From positions 620,001 to 684,000 of the forward strand of contig KZ111159.1 of NCBI GenBank assembly GCA_002077045.2: 64,000 nucleotides of DNA. Reading direction: 5' to 3'. The DNA is from Rachicladosporium sp. CCFEE 5018 (Eukaryota; Ascomycota; Dothideomycetes; Cladosporiales; Cladosporiaceae). The number at the start of each line of letters is the position of its first letter. Position 1 is the first letter of the stretch. Positions 1 to 10,105 of the stretch are shown piece after piece. The notes beneath the pieces were generated by a model. That model saw only the letters and a program-made list of their open reading frames with translations, was not told the origin of the DNA and ran no database searches. Both the position numbers and the translations under genes were made by a program.

Positions 1-591
1 TGTCATCTCCCAGCATTGCGTGGTCGTACCCGACGCACCCGGTCACGACGGCAACTAGGATAAGGCGCTTACATTGAACGTGCAACTGCCTCTCTTGACT
101 TTGCTCCAGGTTATACCGAGGAAGCGGCGCCTCCACGCGACGGTGCGGCACTTGGATTAGTCTGCCGGCGCTAGAGCTGTCCGATATATGCACGTGCTGG
201 CATCCAAGTTGAAGATCGATGTTCCAGTAACGGGCGCATGTGTACCTATTGGACAGTCCCTGAAAGTACGAATCTTGCACGGGGATTCGCAAAGAGCTTG
301 ATCATCTACGTGTGAATACCGTGAAGCTAAGAGTAGGATGCCGATGTTCCACAAGCTCAACCTACTCATTACTGGCTGGCTCTAAATTACGACTGATTTA
401 ATCTAGTCGATCTAATCGATTCAATATCCCAACCCTACTGATTGAACTGCCCATTCCCAGACACCTCGCTTGATACCGCGTGATTTCGCTCAAGTTCTCG
501 AAGTCAAACCTCCCAGCCAGTCCATCCGAAATGCCCAAAGCGCCTCGCTCAAAGTACTGCATCGCCAATCAATCAAACCCGTCTCCCCATA
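1..591. other. 3' flank of the PFK-2 gene, no gene seen
   Basis: This is the left edge of the window, downstream of the minus-strand PFK-2/FBPase-2 gene. Only short frames without recognisable protein character are present. Confidence 0.5.
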
Positions 592-3144
592 TTACCGCTC
601 CACCCTCTCGTCCTTTCCGATGTCCTCCTGCCTGATCTCGTTGAACCACTCAGTCCGCCTGTCCCACCGGTAGACCTTGACATCAACACCGTATGGCTTC
701 GGCTCGAGACAGTACAGCACGCCAATCGGAACTTCCAGCTCAGCGACTTCTCTCCTGTCCAGTCCGCGGAAGTAAGCCAACAGCACTCTCGCCACTGACC
801 TGTGTCCGATAAGCAATACAGACTCTTCCATGCGCTCCAGCTCGACAATCACAGGTCGCAGCCGGTTGATGATGTCCAGGTAGCCTTCGCCGCCAGGACC
901 AGGGTAGCGGTAGTGCAGCTTGTCCTTCTTGCGCGCAGCGTACTCTTCCGGATAGAGCGAGGAGATGCAGCTGTACGTGAGCCCCTCCATGTGACCCGCG
1001 TTGAGCTCGTCGAGCATGCGCATCTGTTTGACATCGTACGTCTCATCCGGGAAGCGCACAGCAGTCTGGATGCTGCGCTTCAGCATGGACGTCCAGACAC
1101 AGAATGGCTTCTGTGAGTAGTCCATGGAGCCCGAATCAGAGGATGCAGAAGACAGTGACGAGGACTGCTGTGGCTCGGTCGCCGAGGATGGGGTGTAGTA
1201 TGGGTTCGGTGGTGTCGCATCACCTGGCTGAGGCGGAAAGTGCGTGTTCTGCGCATTCTCCAGCTGCCGCGAGTCCCACAACTGCCGCTGCGTGTCCATG
1301 AACTGCGCTAGACTTTTCGCGAATGCTTTGCCTTCCTCACTGAGCTCAGAATCGCCTCCTATCTTGCCTGATAAGTTGTCCTCGCTCAGTCCATGCCGCG
1401 TGATCCAAATTTGTCGTGGCGCCAGGTTAAAGTTGAGCAGGTAGTAATTAGCCTGCGCTGAGAGAAAGCCCTTGATCTGATGCGAGATGATCTTCCGCCC
1501 GACATCGATCATTTGAATGTAAGGCATGTTGTTCTTCTCCTCGTACTCGCCTAAGGGCACATACGCCGTCTCGTACACTGCAATCCGCTTTCTGAAGTCC
1601 GCGAGTGCGACAGCTGGGTCCATGTCCTTGTAGTCAGGTCCACCAAGCTTCAATCGCATGTTGCTCTCGAGCAAGTCCTGGTCAAGACACCGCGACTCCA
1701 GGAACAGCACGTTCAGCTCCGGTCCAGCGCGCTCCCGTATGCGCCGCATGATCATCTTCCGGCGCTCGAGAGTGCTGTTTGTTGCGTCCAGAATGCCGAC
1801 GCTGCCATTCTGGTCCAGTATGTAGTCCAGCAGCTCTTCCAGCGTATTTAAAGCAAGCTGCTCGCGAATCAACGTAGCCTTCTTGTTCGCCGGGTCGAAG
1901 AACGAAGCACTCTGATCCATTTTGCCGTCGTCCGGCGTTTGCGGTGCACCGTCAAGCGACGCCTGATGTGCCTGTGCCTTGACCATCTCCGGAAACCGAC
2001 TCTCCAGTAGCTCTACCGGCAAGTGCTCCGGATCTGCGTCTCCATTCCGCGATTCCTCTGCTGTCGTCTGCGTTGGTGTAGGTGGCTCGACCTTGGTTAC
2101 ACCATTCAACAAGATCTGTGCAGCGCTCACAGGGCGCGTGTTCCCTGCTGCTTTTTCAATCGCGCGCCGCGACACGCCCACAGTGTCAGACTGTACACCT
2201 AGAGATCTCGGACCATTCGACTCCGCCGGTTTGGTGTTCTCCCATGTGTTTGAACTCCCTGCCGCCACTCGTCTCCGTTCTCCGACATTGAAAATTCTCG
2301 TGTCATGCTGCAGCCAATTCAAGTATCGTGCCAGCTTCTTCGTGATGTAGCTCTTGCCTCTTGCGGGCAATCCCACCATGATAATCACCAGCTTTGCTCC
2401 AACATCTCGTTGCGCGATCCTTCCATCGGGTGAGACTTTGCTCTTCGTCAATCCAGGGATGTCCAGAGTGGTAGGTCTTGCGCGTGGTGTGCTGGTGCCT
2501 GTACTGGACAGCTGACGCATTGGCAGGCTGAGGATCGCGCTATAAGCTAAGCTCGTGGTTGGGGCTGACTGATTGCCATACATGCGTGGCGAGGCAGGCG
2601 CTGTTGCTGCCGGAGTGTCATTGAGAGCTATCGAGTGACCGCTATGATCGCGCGCGTGTCCATGAAGTGCCGATGCCATCGCCGTGCCCTTAGGCAGCTG
2701 TGGCATCGGCTTCGGAAGAAGCGTCGGGGATGCGCCTGAGGTGTGCCCAGCATCGAGCTTCCTCTTCTCGAGCGTGGGCGATAGTGCGCGGTCGAGGGAC
2801 GAGCGCAACTGCTCCACATGATGATTCTCAATCCGTGGCGGTCGCTCATCGTCGCTGCCCGAATGCCGATCGTCGCCTTGTCGCGAGACTGTCGCCATTG
2901 CCAGCTTCGCCAGACTAGACTGCTGGCTCTGTCGTCTGCGATACTGGCTGCGCGGACTTGTCGGCTCCTGCGCGCAAGGGCAGCGCCCAGCGGCGTGGAA
3001 GTTGTCCTCTACTGTCGACTCGCGCGTCTGCTGCAATGGTTGGGACTGCTCTTCCTCTTTCGGCCAGCTGAGTGGGTGGAGACGCTCGGTGTCGCTATTG
3101 CTGGGTATTGATGTAGTAGATTGCCATAGTGTGCTGTGAGGCAT
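592..3144 (-). CDS. PFK26: 6-phosphofructo-2-kinase/fructose-2,6-bisphosphatase
   Basis: A bifunctional cytosolic enzyme that makes and degrades fructose-2,6-bisphosphate, the allosteric switch between glycolysis and gluconeogenesis. It is a single 850-residue frame without introns. The first ~250 residues are Ser/Pro/Arg-rich and look disordered. The kinase P-loop GLPARGKS lies near residue 258. It is followed by FNVGERRR, then an unusually long insertion of about 115 residues before the kinase core resumes. The bisphosphatase half has RHGLSEDN near residue 584, an Asn-Ala-Gly-His region carrying the catalytic Glu, and LLIGHRSVARVL near residue 778. Both catalytic histidines are therefore present, unlike S. 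cerevisiae Pfk26, which is known to be kinase-only. I infer both activities are possible. The family is certain; the paralogue assignment (PFK26 or FBP26 type) is not. Confidence 0.93.
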   Translation of the reverse strand: MPHSTLWQSTTSIPSNSDTERLHPLSWPKEEEQSQPLQQTRESTVEDNFHAAGRCPCAQEPTSPRSQYRRRQSQQSSLAKLAMATVSRQGDDRHSGSDDERPPRIENHHVEQLRSSLDRALSPTLEKRKLDAGHTSGASPTLLPKPMPQLPKGTAMASALHGHARDHSGHSIALNDTPAATAPASPRMYGNQSAPTTSLAYSAILSLPMRQLSSTGTSTPRARPTTLDIPGLTKSKVSPDGRIAQRDVGAKLVIIMVGLPARGKSYITKKLARYLNWLQHDTRIFNVGERRRVAAGSSNTWENTKPAESNGPRSLGVQSDTVGVSRRAIEKAAGNTRPVSAAQILLNGVTKVEPPTPTQTTAEESRNGDADPEHLPVELLESRFPEMVKAQAHQASLDGAPQTPDDGKMDQSASFFDPANKKATLIREQLALNTLEELLDYILDQNGSVGILDATNSTLERRKMIMRRIRERAGPELNVLFLESRCLDQDLLESNMRLKLGGPDYKDMDPAVALADFRKRIAVYETAYVPLGEYEEKNNMPYIQMIDVGRKIISHQIKGFLSAQANYYLLNFNLAPRQIWITRHGLSEDNLSGKIGGDSELSEEGKAFAKSLAQFMDTQRQLWDSRQLENAQNTHFPPQPGDATPPNPYYTPSSATEPQQSSSLSSASSDSGSMDYSQKPFCVWTSMLKRSIQTAVRFPDETYDVKQMRMLDELNAGHMEGLTYSCISSLYPEEYAARKKDKLHYRYPGPGGEGYLDIINRLRPVIVELERMEESVLLIGHRSVARVLLAYFRGLDRREVAELEVPIGVLYCLEPKPYGVDVKVYRWDRRTEWFNEIRQEDIGKDERVER

Positions 3145-4078
3145 TCCTGGAGCCGCGCTGGCCAGGCTTGCGGTAATTCGCTGCGGTGTAAGTGTGATGT
3201 CGATCTTTCAAGAAATTGTTGATGACTAGCACTTTAGCTTTGGATGAAATGCCATGCGCTGCCGAGTCTAATGGATGACGGAACCTAATGGCCTCTCTTC
3301 GGAGTTAAGAATGGCGCTGCAGCTGCAGGGGTCGAGTGGTGTGGTGTCGCAGGATCGCAGAAGGAACGATGACTTAGATAGTCAAAGGTGAACGGACTGC
3401 ACGGCGACGAACAGCAGTGAAGTTGTTCGTGCGCCGTTCTTCACCTTTCCACACCGATCAGATTGTCAGCACATGTTATTTTACCTTTGCCGTCGCACGT
3501 GCCAATCCGCCCTGTGACTCCGGCCGGACCTTCAACACCCGCGCCGCTTGTTGAGTTAGCCGCACATCCCCATGGAGAAGGCACAGAAGGCAATCCGAAC
3601 CGCTGGAGAGATGATAAGAAGAAGCACTGGCGGATGATCCAGATCCAAAATAGAAGCAAGCACTGCATTGTCGCTGCACTGACTTCGGGTTGGGGGGAGA
3701 GGCGGACGCTGGCAGCAGGATGCGGCGCAGCTGACGGACCGAGCGACTGCTCAACAAAGGAAACGATACCTACAGTAACGGCCATGACCGCAGCTCCGAT
3801 ACGACCCGCGGCTTTCGATCCTGGGGACAGCCTTATCTATGGATTGCGATCTGCCCGGTCTTCTGCACAGCATAGTGAGGCTGACCCAGTGTGCCTGGAA
3901 CCAATGTATGATCAGGATCGACACACGCATACGCCTTGTTCCGCCGTAGCGTCTGCACATGCGAGTTTGAGCAGGGAGAGACGTGGTTATTCGTACGCAC
4001 TATCTGGACGCGGTGTGATATTGAGAGCCTTGACCTTACTATGCAGACCGTTTCCACTCCAAGCAATAAAGCAGCTTA
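3145..4078. other. Spacer upstream of PFK-2, no gene seen
   Basis: Presumed promoter and leader of the PFK-2 gene plus the 3' flank of the SnoaL-like gene. Open frames on both strands lack recognisable protein character. Confidence 0.5.
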
Positions 4079-4602
4079 TCACGAAGTCAATGGCGGCAAC
4101 CCAGCCTCCTCCCATCCTGCATCGAGTTTGATCTTCATGGATTGCGCCACCGCCTCAGAGTCCTCATTCACATCAATGTCAACGACCTTAAACCACTTCA
4201 TCCGAATAACATGAACGCCATGGTTCTGGTACGGCGATCCATCAGGATTGTCCCGATCAGTTGCAGTCCACCGTATAATGACCGTGGTGTCATTCGGCCA
4301 GCCCTTGACCCAGATATCTTTCACCTTTAATGCGAGGACTTGATCAGCACATTGAATCCAAAGCAGCAGAGCAGATCACGGACATAACTTACAGTCAACT
4401 TCAGCTCTGGTGAGAGACGACCAAGGCGCTGAAACCACCTGGCGAGCACTTCGCGGGAATGTCGCTCGCCTCCCAGGGCGTGCCCTCCACCGAAGCGATG
4501 GTGGATCTTAGCGTCGCATTGCTCCAGAATGGCATCGTAGTCTTTGTTGTTGACGGCTTCGAAGTTCTTCTTCGAGATGCGAGCTACGATGAGGTTGTAC
4601 AT
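4079..4602 (-). CDS. SnoaL-like (NTF2-fold) protein
   Basis: Two exons, 4602-4393 and 4324-4079, are joined by a 68-base intron with donor GTAAGTTATG and acceptor AAAG at phase 0. They give a 151-residue protein. The first exon has the helix pattern typical of SnoaL/NTF2-like proteins, followed by a Gly/His-rich GGGHALGGERHSRE stretch. The second exon carries strands with conserved Trp (IRWTATDRDNPDGSPY, YQNHGVHVIRMKW). The NTF2 fold is used by polyketide cyclases, isomerases and many uncharacterised small enzymes, so the substrate cannot be named. No signal peptide or TM segment is visible. The splice was chosen because it joins two frames of one fold exactly. Confidence 0.8.
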
Positions 4603-5395
4603 GGCTTCGAGTCAGATGTCTGAAGTGTTGTAGCTCTTCTCTTGTCGTAGGTGCCGTCTAATCTGCCGTGGTAGTCGTTGACAGAACAGACTAATGGCAT
4701 ATTTGTCTTGCGCATCGTTATCCTCATATACGTGCCCTCGCGGCACCTTGAGGCGGGATGATAGAACAGTGTTGGCATGATCTACGTCCGTAGGTCTGCT
4801 GAGTAAGGTACAGATCGACATTGAAGTAATTTGGAGATGCATATTCGAGCCGTACGGACCAATTATATCGTTGCCGCAAGCCGGCCGTATCGGTCTGCGA
4901 AGTGGACTGCCTGTACGCGGGCCAGATGCGGTACCGATTTGGGCGCGATGGACGGCTTGCGAACATCATAGCAGCAACACACAGAGGACTACTAGCAAAC
5001 AGAGTATGGGAAATGTCCGCTCGGAGGCCATGAACTTACGCTGTTCGGCGTCCCATCATCGCAGATAGAAATCTCGATGGCTTGTTAGGTCGATTCCTCA
5101 CTGTTGCAACCAGATGTATAATACCTCAAAGAACGCGGTCAATGTCTTCGAGAGGCTACAGTCTTGACCCTTACTGCGCACAGCCTTCCGGGTACAGTCT
5201 TTCACGGACGAGCCAGTGTCCTCACTCACAGTCGCAGCAACATCCACGTTGCCTCAAAAGAGCAGTTGAAACCCTCGAGAGACAGCACAATCCCGCGGCT
5301 TCTCAACATATTCATAGCCATCCTACACACTGATACAGTCCCAATGTCCAAGCCGCCAACCGGGCAGGCCGCGATAGTCACCGCTCATGTGTTCC
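4603..5395. other. Spacer, no gene seen
   Basis: I looked here for an ankyrin-repeat or TM exon that would continue the Spt23/Mga2-like gene and found none. Only short unsupported frames are present. Confidence 0.55.
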
Positions 5396-8353
5396 CTAGC
5401 CCCCATAACCCTGATTGCCCATCCCAATATGTTGCGTCATAAAAGCCTGTGCCCATTCCGTCGCCAATCGATCAAAATCCTCAGGCCGAACCCCCTGTTG
5501 CTGCGCCAGATATCGCGAAGCAAACTCAAAACGCCGGTTATGAGAGCTCTCAAGACTATTCTCTCGATGTGGAGCAGGTGGGTTCTTATACTCGAATATC
5601 GTCCGTGTGCCCGAAGTCGAATACTGTGGTGATTGGCCAGAAGTCGCTATCACTTGAACCGCCCCAGGTCGTCCATGAGGAGTAATACACATGAGTGCTT
5701 TCTCCCCATAGTAGAAGGTACTGCTTGCAGGTTGATCGCCAAAGTAGACTTGGGTGTTTGGAGTGAAGTTTTGCCCGTACAGTGCAATTTTGGTGCCGCC
5801 CACTACTTCGCCGGACGGAGGCAGTATCTCATGGATTGTTGGAACTGGCTCGAGGGTGTCTAAGGGGAGCTGTGATCCCGACTTGTGGAGCGCAGGCCGT
5901 TGAGAGCCATATATTTGATTCCGCGGGACCGGTGGTGCACGCTGATATGCTGCCAGGTTTCGCGTGCTGGACACTGGGCTCGCAGCCCGAGAGCCAACCC
6001 TACTAGACGGCACTGAGTGATAGTAGCCTTCAATCCCCTGACCTCGCGCGGACTGTGGGGTTTGGGCTGCCTGGAAGTAGTTGTTCTGCTGCACGACATC
6101 ATTTGGTGTTGGTGGACCAGACCCCATATTGTACTGCCCAGGAAGACCAGATGCCGGCATGGTCATGTAGCTCTCTCCCATCGGATTGAATCCAGCACTC
6201 GTCGGTCCGTTCGGCGAGAAGGGAGATTGCGAAGCCATAACACCGCCGGGGAGGTGGTTGTTGTGCGCGTTCGTGTCGACCCGAGGCGTCATCATGAGCC
6301 CACTCGGGAGCTTCTTGTGTCCAGACGATGACTTGCGCTTCTTATTCGGGCCGCTGTTGCCTGCACTGTTGGGTGAGCCCGGTCGTGATAATGTTGTAGG
6401 CGTCATACTGGTGGGTGTCATTGTAGCAGATGTGGCTTGCGATGCAAATGCTGCATTCGCATGCTGCAGCTGATGCACATGACTTTGCGGATACTGCTGA
6501 CCGTATCCTCCAAGTCCTTGCAAATTGCCGGTTGATCGCGAAGACGGGAAGCCGGTAGGTAAGCCATGGGCACTCATATCGACCATACTCTGGCTTTGCG
6601 GAAGTCCATAGGGGTACCCACCGTTATACAGCATCGTACCTTCCATCTGCGTGGAGAAGCTCGGAGGATGTGTCTTGTGGTCGTCAGTGATCAATATCGA
6701 AGCTGACATCTCCTGTGCCACCACTTCGCCTGCTTGATTCTTGATCGTGAAGATGACCTGGAAGCCTTCTTTCTCAGACTGGTGCCGACAATAGCATGCG
6801 ATACGCATTGCAGCAACGGCCTCAACTGTGCCCTCGGGTGGCCGGTAGTCATCTCCCACTACAGTTGCCTGCTGAGGAATCGGCTCTGGTGTTTTCCAGG
6901 GAAGGTACTCATTCGAGTTGAACACGACCGCCCGTTCGGTCTCGTAGCGCTCCCAATGTATTTGCTCCTCTTCCTTCTTGAGCTTCTTTCGACCAGCGCG
7001 CTTCCTCTCGCGCTGTATGCAGTTGTTGCAGATTCTGACCTCGCCGCCACTGGCGGGCTTGTCCTCCTCGGGTGTGCTCTTCAAATCATTCCGGTCTTCC
7101 TCACTCCCCGACTCTTTGTGCTGCTCTGCGCGTCGCTGAATCTCCACATTACTTTGCGCCGCTGCAGTGCGCAGGGCCTTCTCTTTGTAATCCGGATTGC
7201 GCATGGCACTGGTAGCGACCAACATCGTAGACAACTCGAGCGTCTTGCTAGCGTCCACATCCTCTCGTGCAAGGAGCTTCGACTTTGCGATCGTCTGTAG
7301 CGGCAGATGCAGGTACTCAATCCCTGGTGGTGGAGACTCGAGAAACATGTAAATGTTGATCTGGGTCTCTACTCTCGACTTGAGGGAGATGGGCGCGATA
7401 TGCAAAGCAGATCTCCCACGCTGGGTGCCGTTAGATCCCCGCGCTCGCGCTGCAAGTGTTGCTTCGGTGACCACAGGCGAAGGCGTGAAGCGCACCTGGC
7501 TGGGTGATGTGTAGGCATTGAAGTCGCTGGGCCACGCGGGATTCGCAGCCATTGCGAAGTTCTGATTTGGGTTGAATGTGTCGTTACTATCTGAAGATGG
7601 AGTCGAGAAGAGGGCGTTAGGTGAGTTGTTGAACATTGCTGGGTTGAGCATGGCAGGCGACTGGTCCCTCGAGCCACCATCGAAATCGAACGTGGCAGGG
7701 TTGATGGTCTGCACCTGTGTAGCGTTAGTGGCAGCCGCGCCTCGCGCTCTGCGGACACTCACAGGAGACTCGTGGGTATAGGGAAGCGTAGTGTGTGGCA
7801 TAGCCACGCCCCGCACCTGACCGTTTAGTGACAGAGCCTGGTGGAATGCGGTCGGATTGATAGGACTCGAGTTTGTGCTCTGATTCGGGAAGCCAAACAT
7901 ATCCTGATCTGACATGCCTGGACCCATCGCGCCAGCGCCGAAATACGGGATAGCATTCTGTCCGATGCCCATCATGGAGTCCTCTTTCTTGACCACATTC
8001 ACTCCAGCATCCGAGACAGGCGACTCGGAAGTAGGCTTTCGCTTGCGCATACTTGAGGTGTCTGACGACGAGTCCTGGCTTGAGTTCTCCAAAGATTGCG
8101 CAGGCTTCACGCTGTGACCATATTGCTGTGCGCCAGCAGTCGTCGCAGCATCTGGACCCGACTTGGATGGATTGCGCATTTGCAGACCGCCTGGACTTTC
8201 GATGTAGTCGCCCATGTTCGTGAACGCATCGAAAGGTGTGTTGCCGTATGGTGAGTCCGAGTTCATGGCATTGTTGAACTCGTCGGAGATGAAGGCAGGA
8301 TCATTTGCCCACTCCATATCGCCAGTATATACGGTCGCGTTCTTACTGTCCAT
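5396..8353 (-). CDS. Spt23/Mga2-family IPT/TIG transcription regulator lacking ankyrin repeats
   Basis: A 985-residue protein starting at the ATG at 8353; the open frame extends ten codons further but without an ATG. Residues ~1-320 are low-complexity and Asn/Ser/Pro-rich, like an activation domain. Residues ~328-590 match the conserved Spt23/Mga2 DNA-binding-type region: INIYMFLESPPPGIEYLHLP, then a Cys pair in ICNNCIQRERKR followed by lysine-rich sequence, then AAMRIACYCRHQSEKEGF. An IPT/TIG domain lies at ~834-915 (TIHEILPPSGEVVGGTKIAL, FTPNTQVYFGDQPA). In yeast Spt23 and Mga2 the IPT domain is followed by ankyrin repeats and a C-terminal membrane anchor, which is cleaved to release the factor that activates OLE1. 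Here the frame ends about 80 residues after the IPT domain, with neither. This may be a constitutively soluble paralogue. A nuclear role is inferred. Confidence 0.85.
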   Translation of the reverse strand: MDSKNATVYTGDMEWANDPAFISDEFNNAMNSDSPYGNTPFDAFTNMGDYIESPGGLQMRNPSKSGPDAATTAGAQQYGHSVKPAQSLENSSQDSSSDTSSMRKRKPTSESPVSDAGVNVVKKEDSMMGIGQNAIPYFGAGAMGPGMSDQDMFGFPNQSTNSSPINPTAFHQALSLNGQVRGVAMPHTTLPYTHESPVSVRRARGAAATNATQVQTINPATFDFDGGSRDQSPAMLNPAMFNNSPNALFSTPSSDSNDTFNPNQNFAMAANPAWPSDFNAYTSPSQVRFTPSPVVTEATLAARARGSNGTQRGRSALHIAPISLKSRVETQINIYMFLESPPPGIEYLHLPLQTIAKSKLLAREDVDASKTLELSTMLVATSAMRNPDYKEKALRTAAAQSNVEIQRRAEQHKESGSEEDRNDLKSTPEEDKPASGGEVRICNNCIQRERKRAGRKKLKKEEEQIHWERYETERAVVFNSNEYLPWKTPEPIPQQATVVGDDYRPPEGTVEAVAAMRIACYCRHQSEKEGFQVIFTIKNQAGEVVAQEMSASILITDDHKTHPPSFSTQMEGTMLYNGGYPYGLPQSQSMVDMSAHGLPTGFPSSRSTGNLQGLGGYGQQYPQSHVHQLQHANAAFASQATSATMTPTSMTPTTLSRPGSPNSAGNSGPNKKRKSSSGHKKLPSGLMMTPRVDTNAHNNHLPGGVMASQSPFSPNGPTSAGFNPMGESYMTMPASGLPGQYNMGSGPPTPNDVVQQNNYFQAAQTPQSARGQGIEGYYHSVPSSRVGSRAASPVSSTRNLAAYQRAPPVPRNQIYGSQRPALHKSGSQLPLDTLEPVPTIHEILPPSGEVVGGTKIALYGQNFTPNTQVYFGDQPASSTFYYGEKALMCITPHGRPGAVQVIATSGQSPQYSTSGTRTIFEYKNPPAPHRENSLESSHNRRFEFASRYLAQQQGVRPEDFDRLATEWAQAFMTQHIGMGNQGYGG

Positions 8354-9535
8354 GGGGACGCCTTCGAGTCGCAGCGCGCTCAAGGGCGCGGTCTGCTCTC
8401 TGGGACCTGCGAGCCGGCGTGTCGGGAGGGGTCCCGGCGGTGGGCAGCGGCCAAGAGATTCGGTCGCGGTGAGTTCCAGGATGTAGAGAGCTTGTCCGGG
8501 CGGTCGTGGCGATGCCGGCGACTATGAGAAGTGAAGTGTGAGAGCTGGCAAGAGGCGTGTCTTGGACTTGTGCCTGGAAATGCAGCAAGAGCAAACCACA
8601 AGCGTGCTAGCCGAAAGCCTATCCGTGATCGGGCTGATTTCGCACGGGTGTGGGGGAGAGTCAAGCAACGACTGTGATGAAGCGGCTCATTGCGCAACAC
8701 ATCACGGCACGTGTCAATGTACAAGTACAAGTGTAAAGATGTGTGAAGGACTGACGTTGCGCGCGCCGGCGTGCTCGAGTCGAGGGTGCAGGCGCCCGAG
8801 CTGTGCGGGGAAGACAAGCCTAGCTGCATTTCCTGGAGACCACACTCACACTGTGCGATTATCTAGTATGGTCCATTGTGTGTCGCGTCTTATACGTACG
8901 TGCCCTGTATATATGCACCTACCATCATCACTGCACTGACAATCGCTATCGCTATCCTCTTCGCCGCCGTACGAGATACAAAAGTACTTCTTACCTATCT
9001 GCATCTCCTTCCCTGCCTTTCACTGGCGGCGATCACGCATCCCTGCAACGGCAACGTTCCGTCCTTCCGGCGCTTATCCCGAGACCTGAAACACATACAC
9101 CTTCATTCACTTGACCTGCCATGAATACTACCATACCAGTGGTTGCTTCCATATCAAGTCATTGCTTAGTGGTGATGGCAACGATGTCATGTACACAGCG
9201 TATTTCTCCGACAACGGTCATGCACCTGCATCGACCCACATCATGCCACTCGGCGATTCACGTGGCGATCCTCTCGTGGCGTCTGCAGTCAAGCCGGACT
9301 CGGCACTCGTCAAAGCCGTCAAAGCCCTGTCGATATGGACATGTGCAGATAGAGCGCTCAGAACTCCATCAAATGAGAACATAGTCCAATACTTACTCCA
9401 AGCCGAGAGAGGATTGAGCGTTGGATGCGCGTGCTGTATGTAGCTTTCATACAACTGATCGCGTCGCTTTTCATGAACTCATCACGTCGTCAAAGTACGT
9501 ACATCTCAAACCCACGGTAGCCCTCTGCCACTATC
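8354..9535. other. Upstream region of the Spt23/Mga2-like gene, no gene seen
   Basis: About 1.2 kb between the IPT regulator start and the stop of the next minus-strand ORF. It is pyrimidine-rich on the plus strand and plausibly holds a long leader and promoter. No protein-like frame was recognised. Confidence 0.5.
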
Positions 9536-10105
9536 TCACAGGCTCAACTGATCAGCACTAATCCGATCCGCGCTTCGATCCCGCTTCACCATAGATAGCT
9601 TGTAGTACCTCTCATCTCCCCCAGAAGTCCTCCCTCCGATGAGTCACTTCTCCCCGCCCACCCCTCTCACGTCCCGAAAGCCGCCAGAGTCGCTACTGCT
9701 GTCACTGCCTCTTCTTCGTGCCCTGCCAGCCTCTTGCGCAGTGGGATACGATGGCTGCGGCTTGTTCGGCGGACCGTACACAGGAAGACCAGTCGAGGAC
9801 GGGGAGCGAGGGAGGTGGGTTGTGGGCGACACGGTGTGTTGGAGTAGCTGCCGATCTTGTTGTGGCGTAGGCGCTGGATATGCCTGTGCCTTCGCATTGA
9901 TGGGTCGAGGACTCGTGACTGCATGTTCAGCTGCCAGTGACGACTGTGCTCGGCTCGTTTGCGCTGCAGACTGCCATAGCGTTTGTGCGGTCGCGGCGGC
10001 TTGTGTGTTCGAGGAGGTGATCGATGGTGGTGCTTTGGGTATCGACTGAGTATGTGTTCGAAAGGCGGCCAGAAAGTTGCTCAGGAAAGGCCGTTGCGTC
10101 GGCAT
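9536..10105 (-). CDS. Small disordered protein interrupted by an in-frame TGA
   Basis: The frame starts at the ATG at 10105 and meets TGA at 9646-9644 after 153 codons. The same frame then stays open for 35 more codons to TGA at 9538-9536. The first part is rich in Ser, Pro, Gln and Thr with no known domain. The part after the stop has clear protein character (ERYYKLSMVKRDRSADRISA). A single G-to-A change from TGG would explain the stop, since ...GGEKWLIGG... would read naturally. Stop-codon readthrough is the other option; the context is TGA CTC. No normal-length intron removes the stop: a GTGAG donor just upstream would give an intron of only about 20 bases. Function unknown. Confidence 0.5.

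Noticed and set aside
3463..4131. A 222-codon open frame on the plus strand upstream of PFK-2
   Set aside because: Composition is not protein-like, no domain is visible, and it overlaps the well-supported SnoaL-like gene on the other strand.
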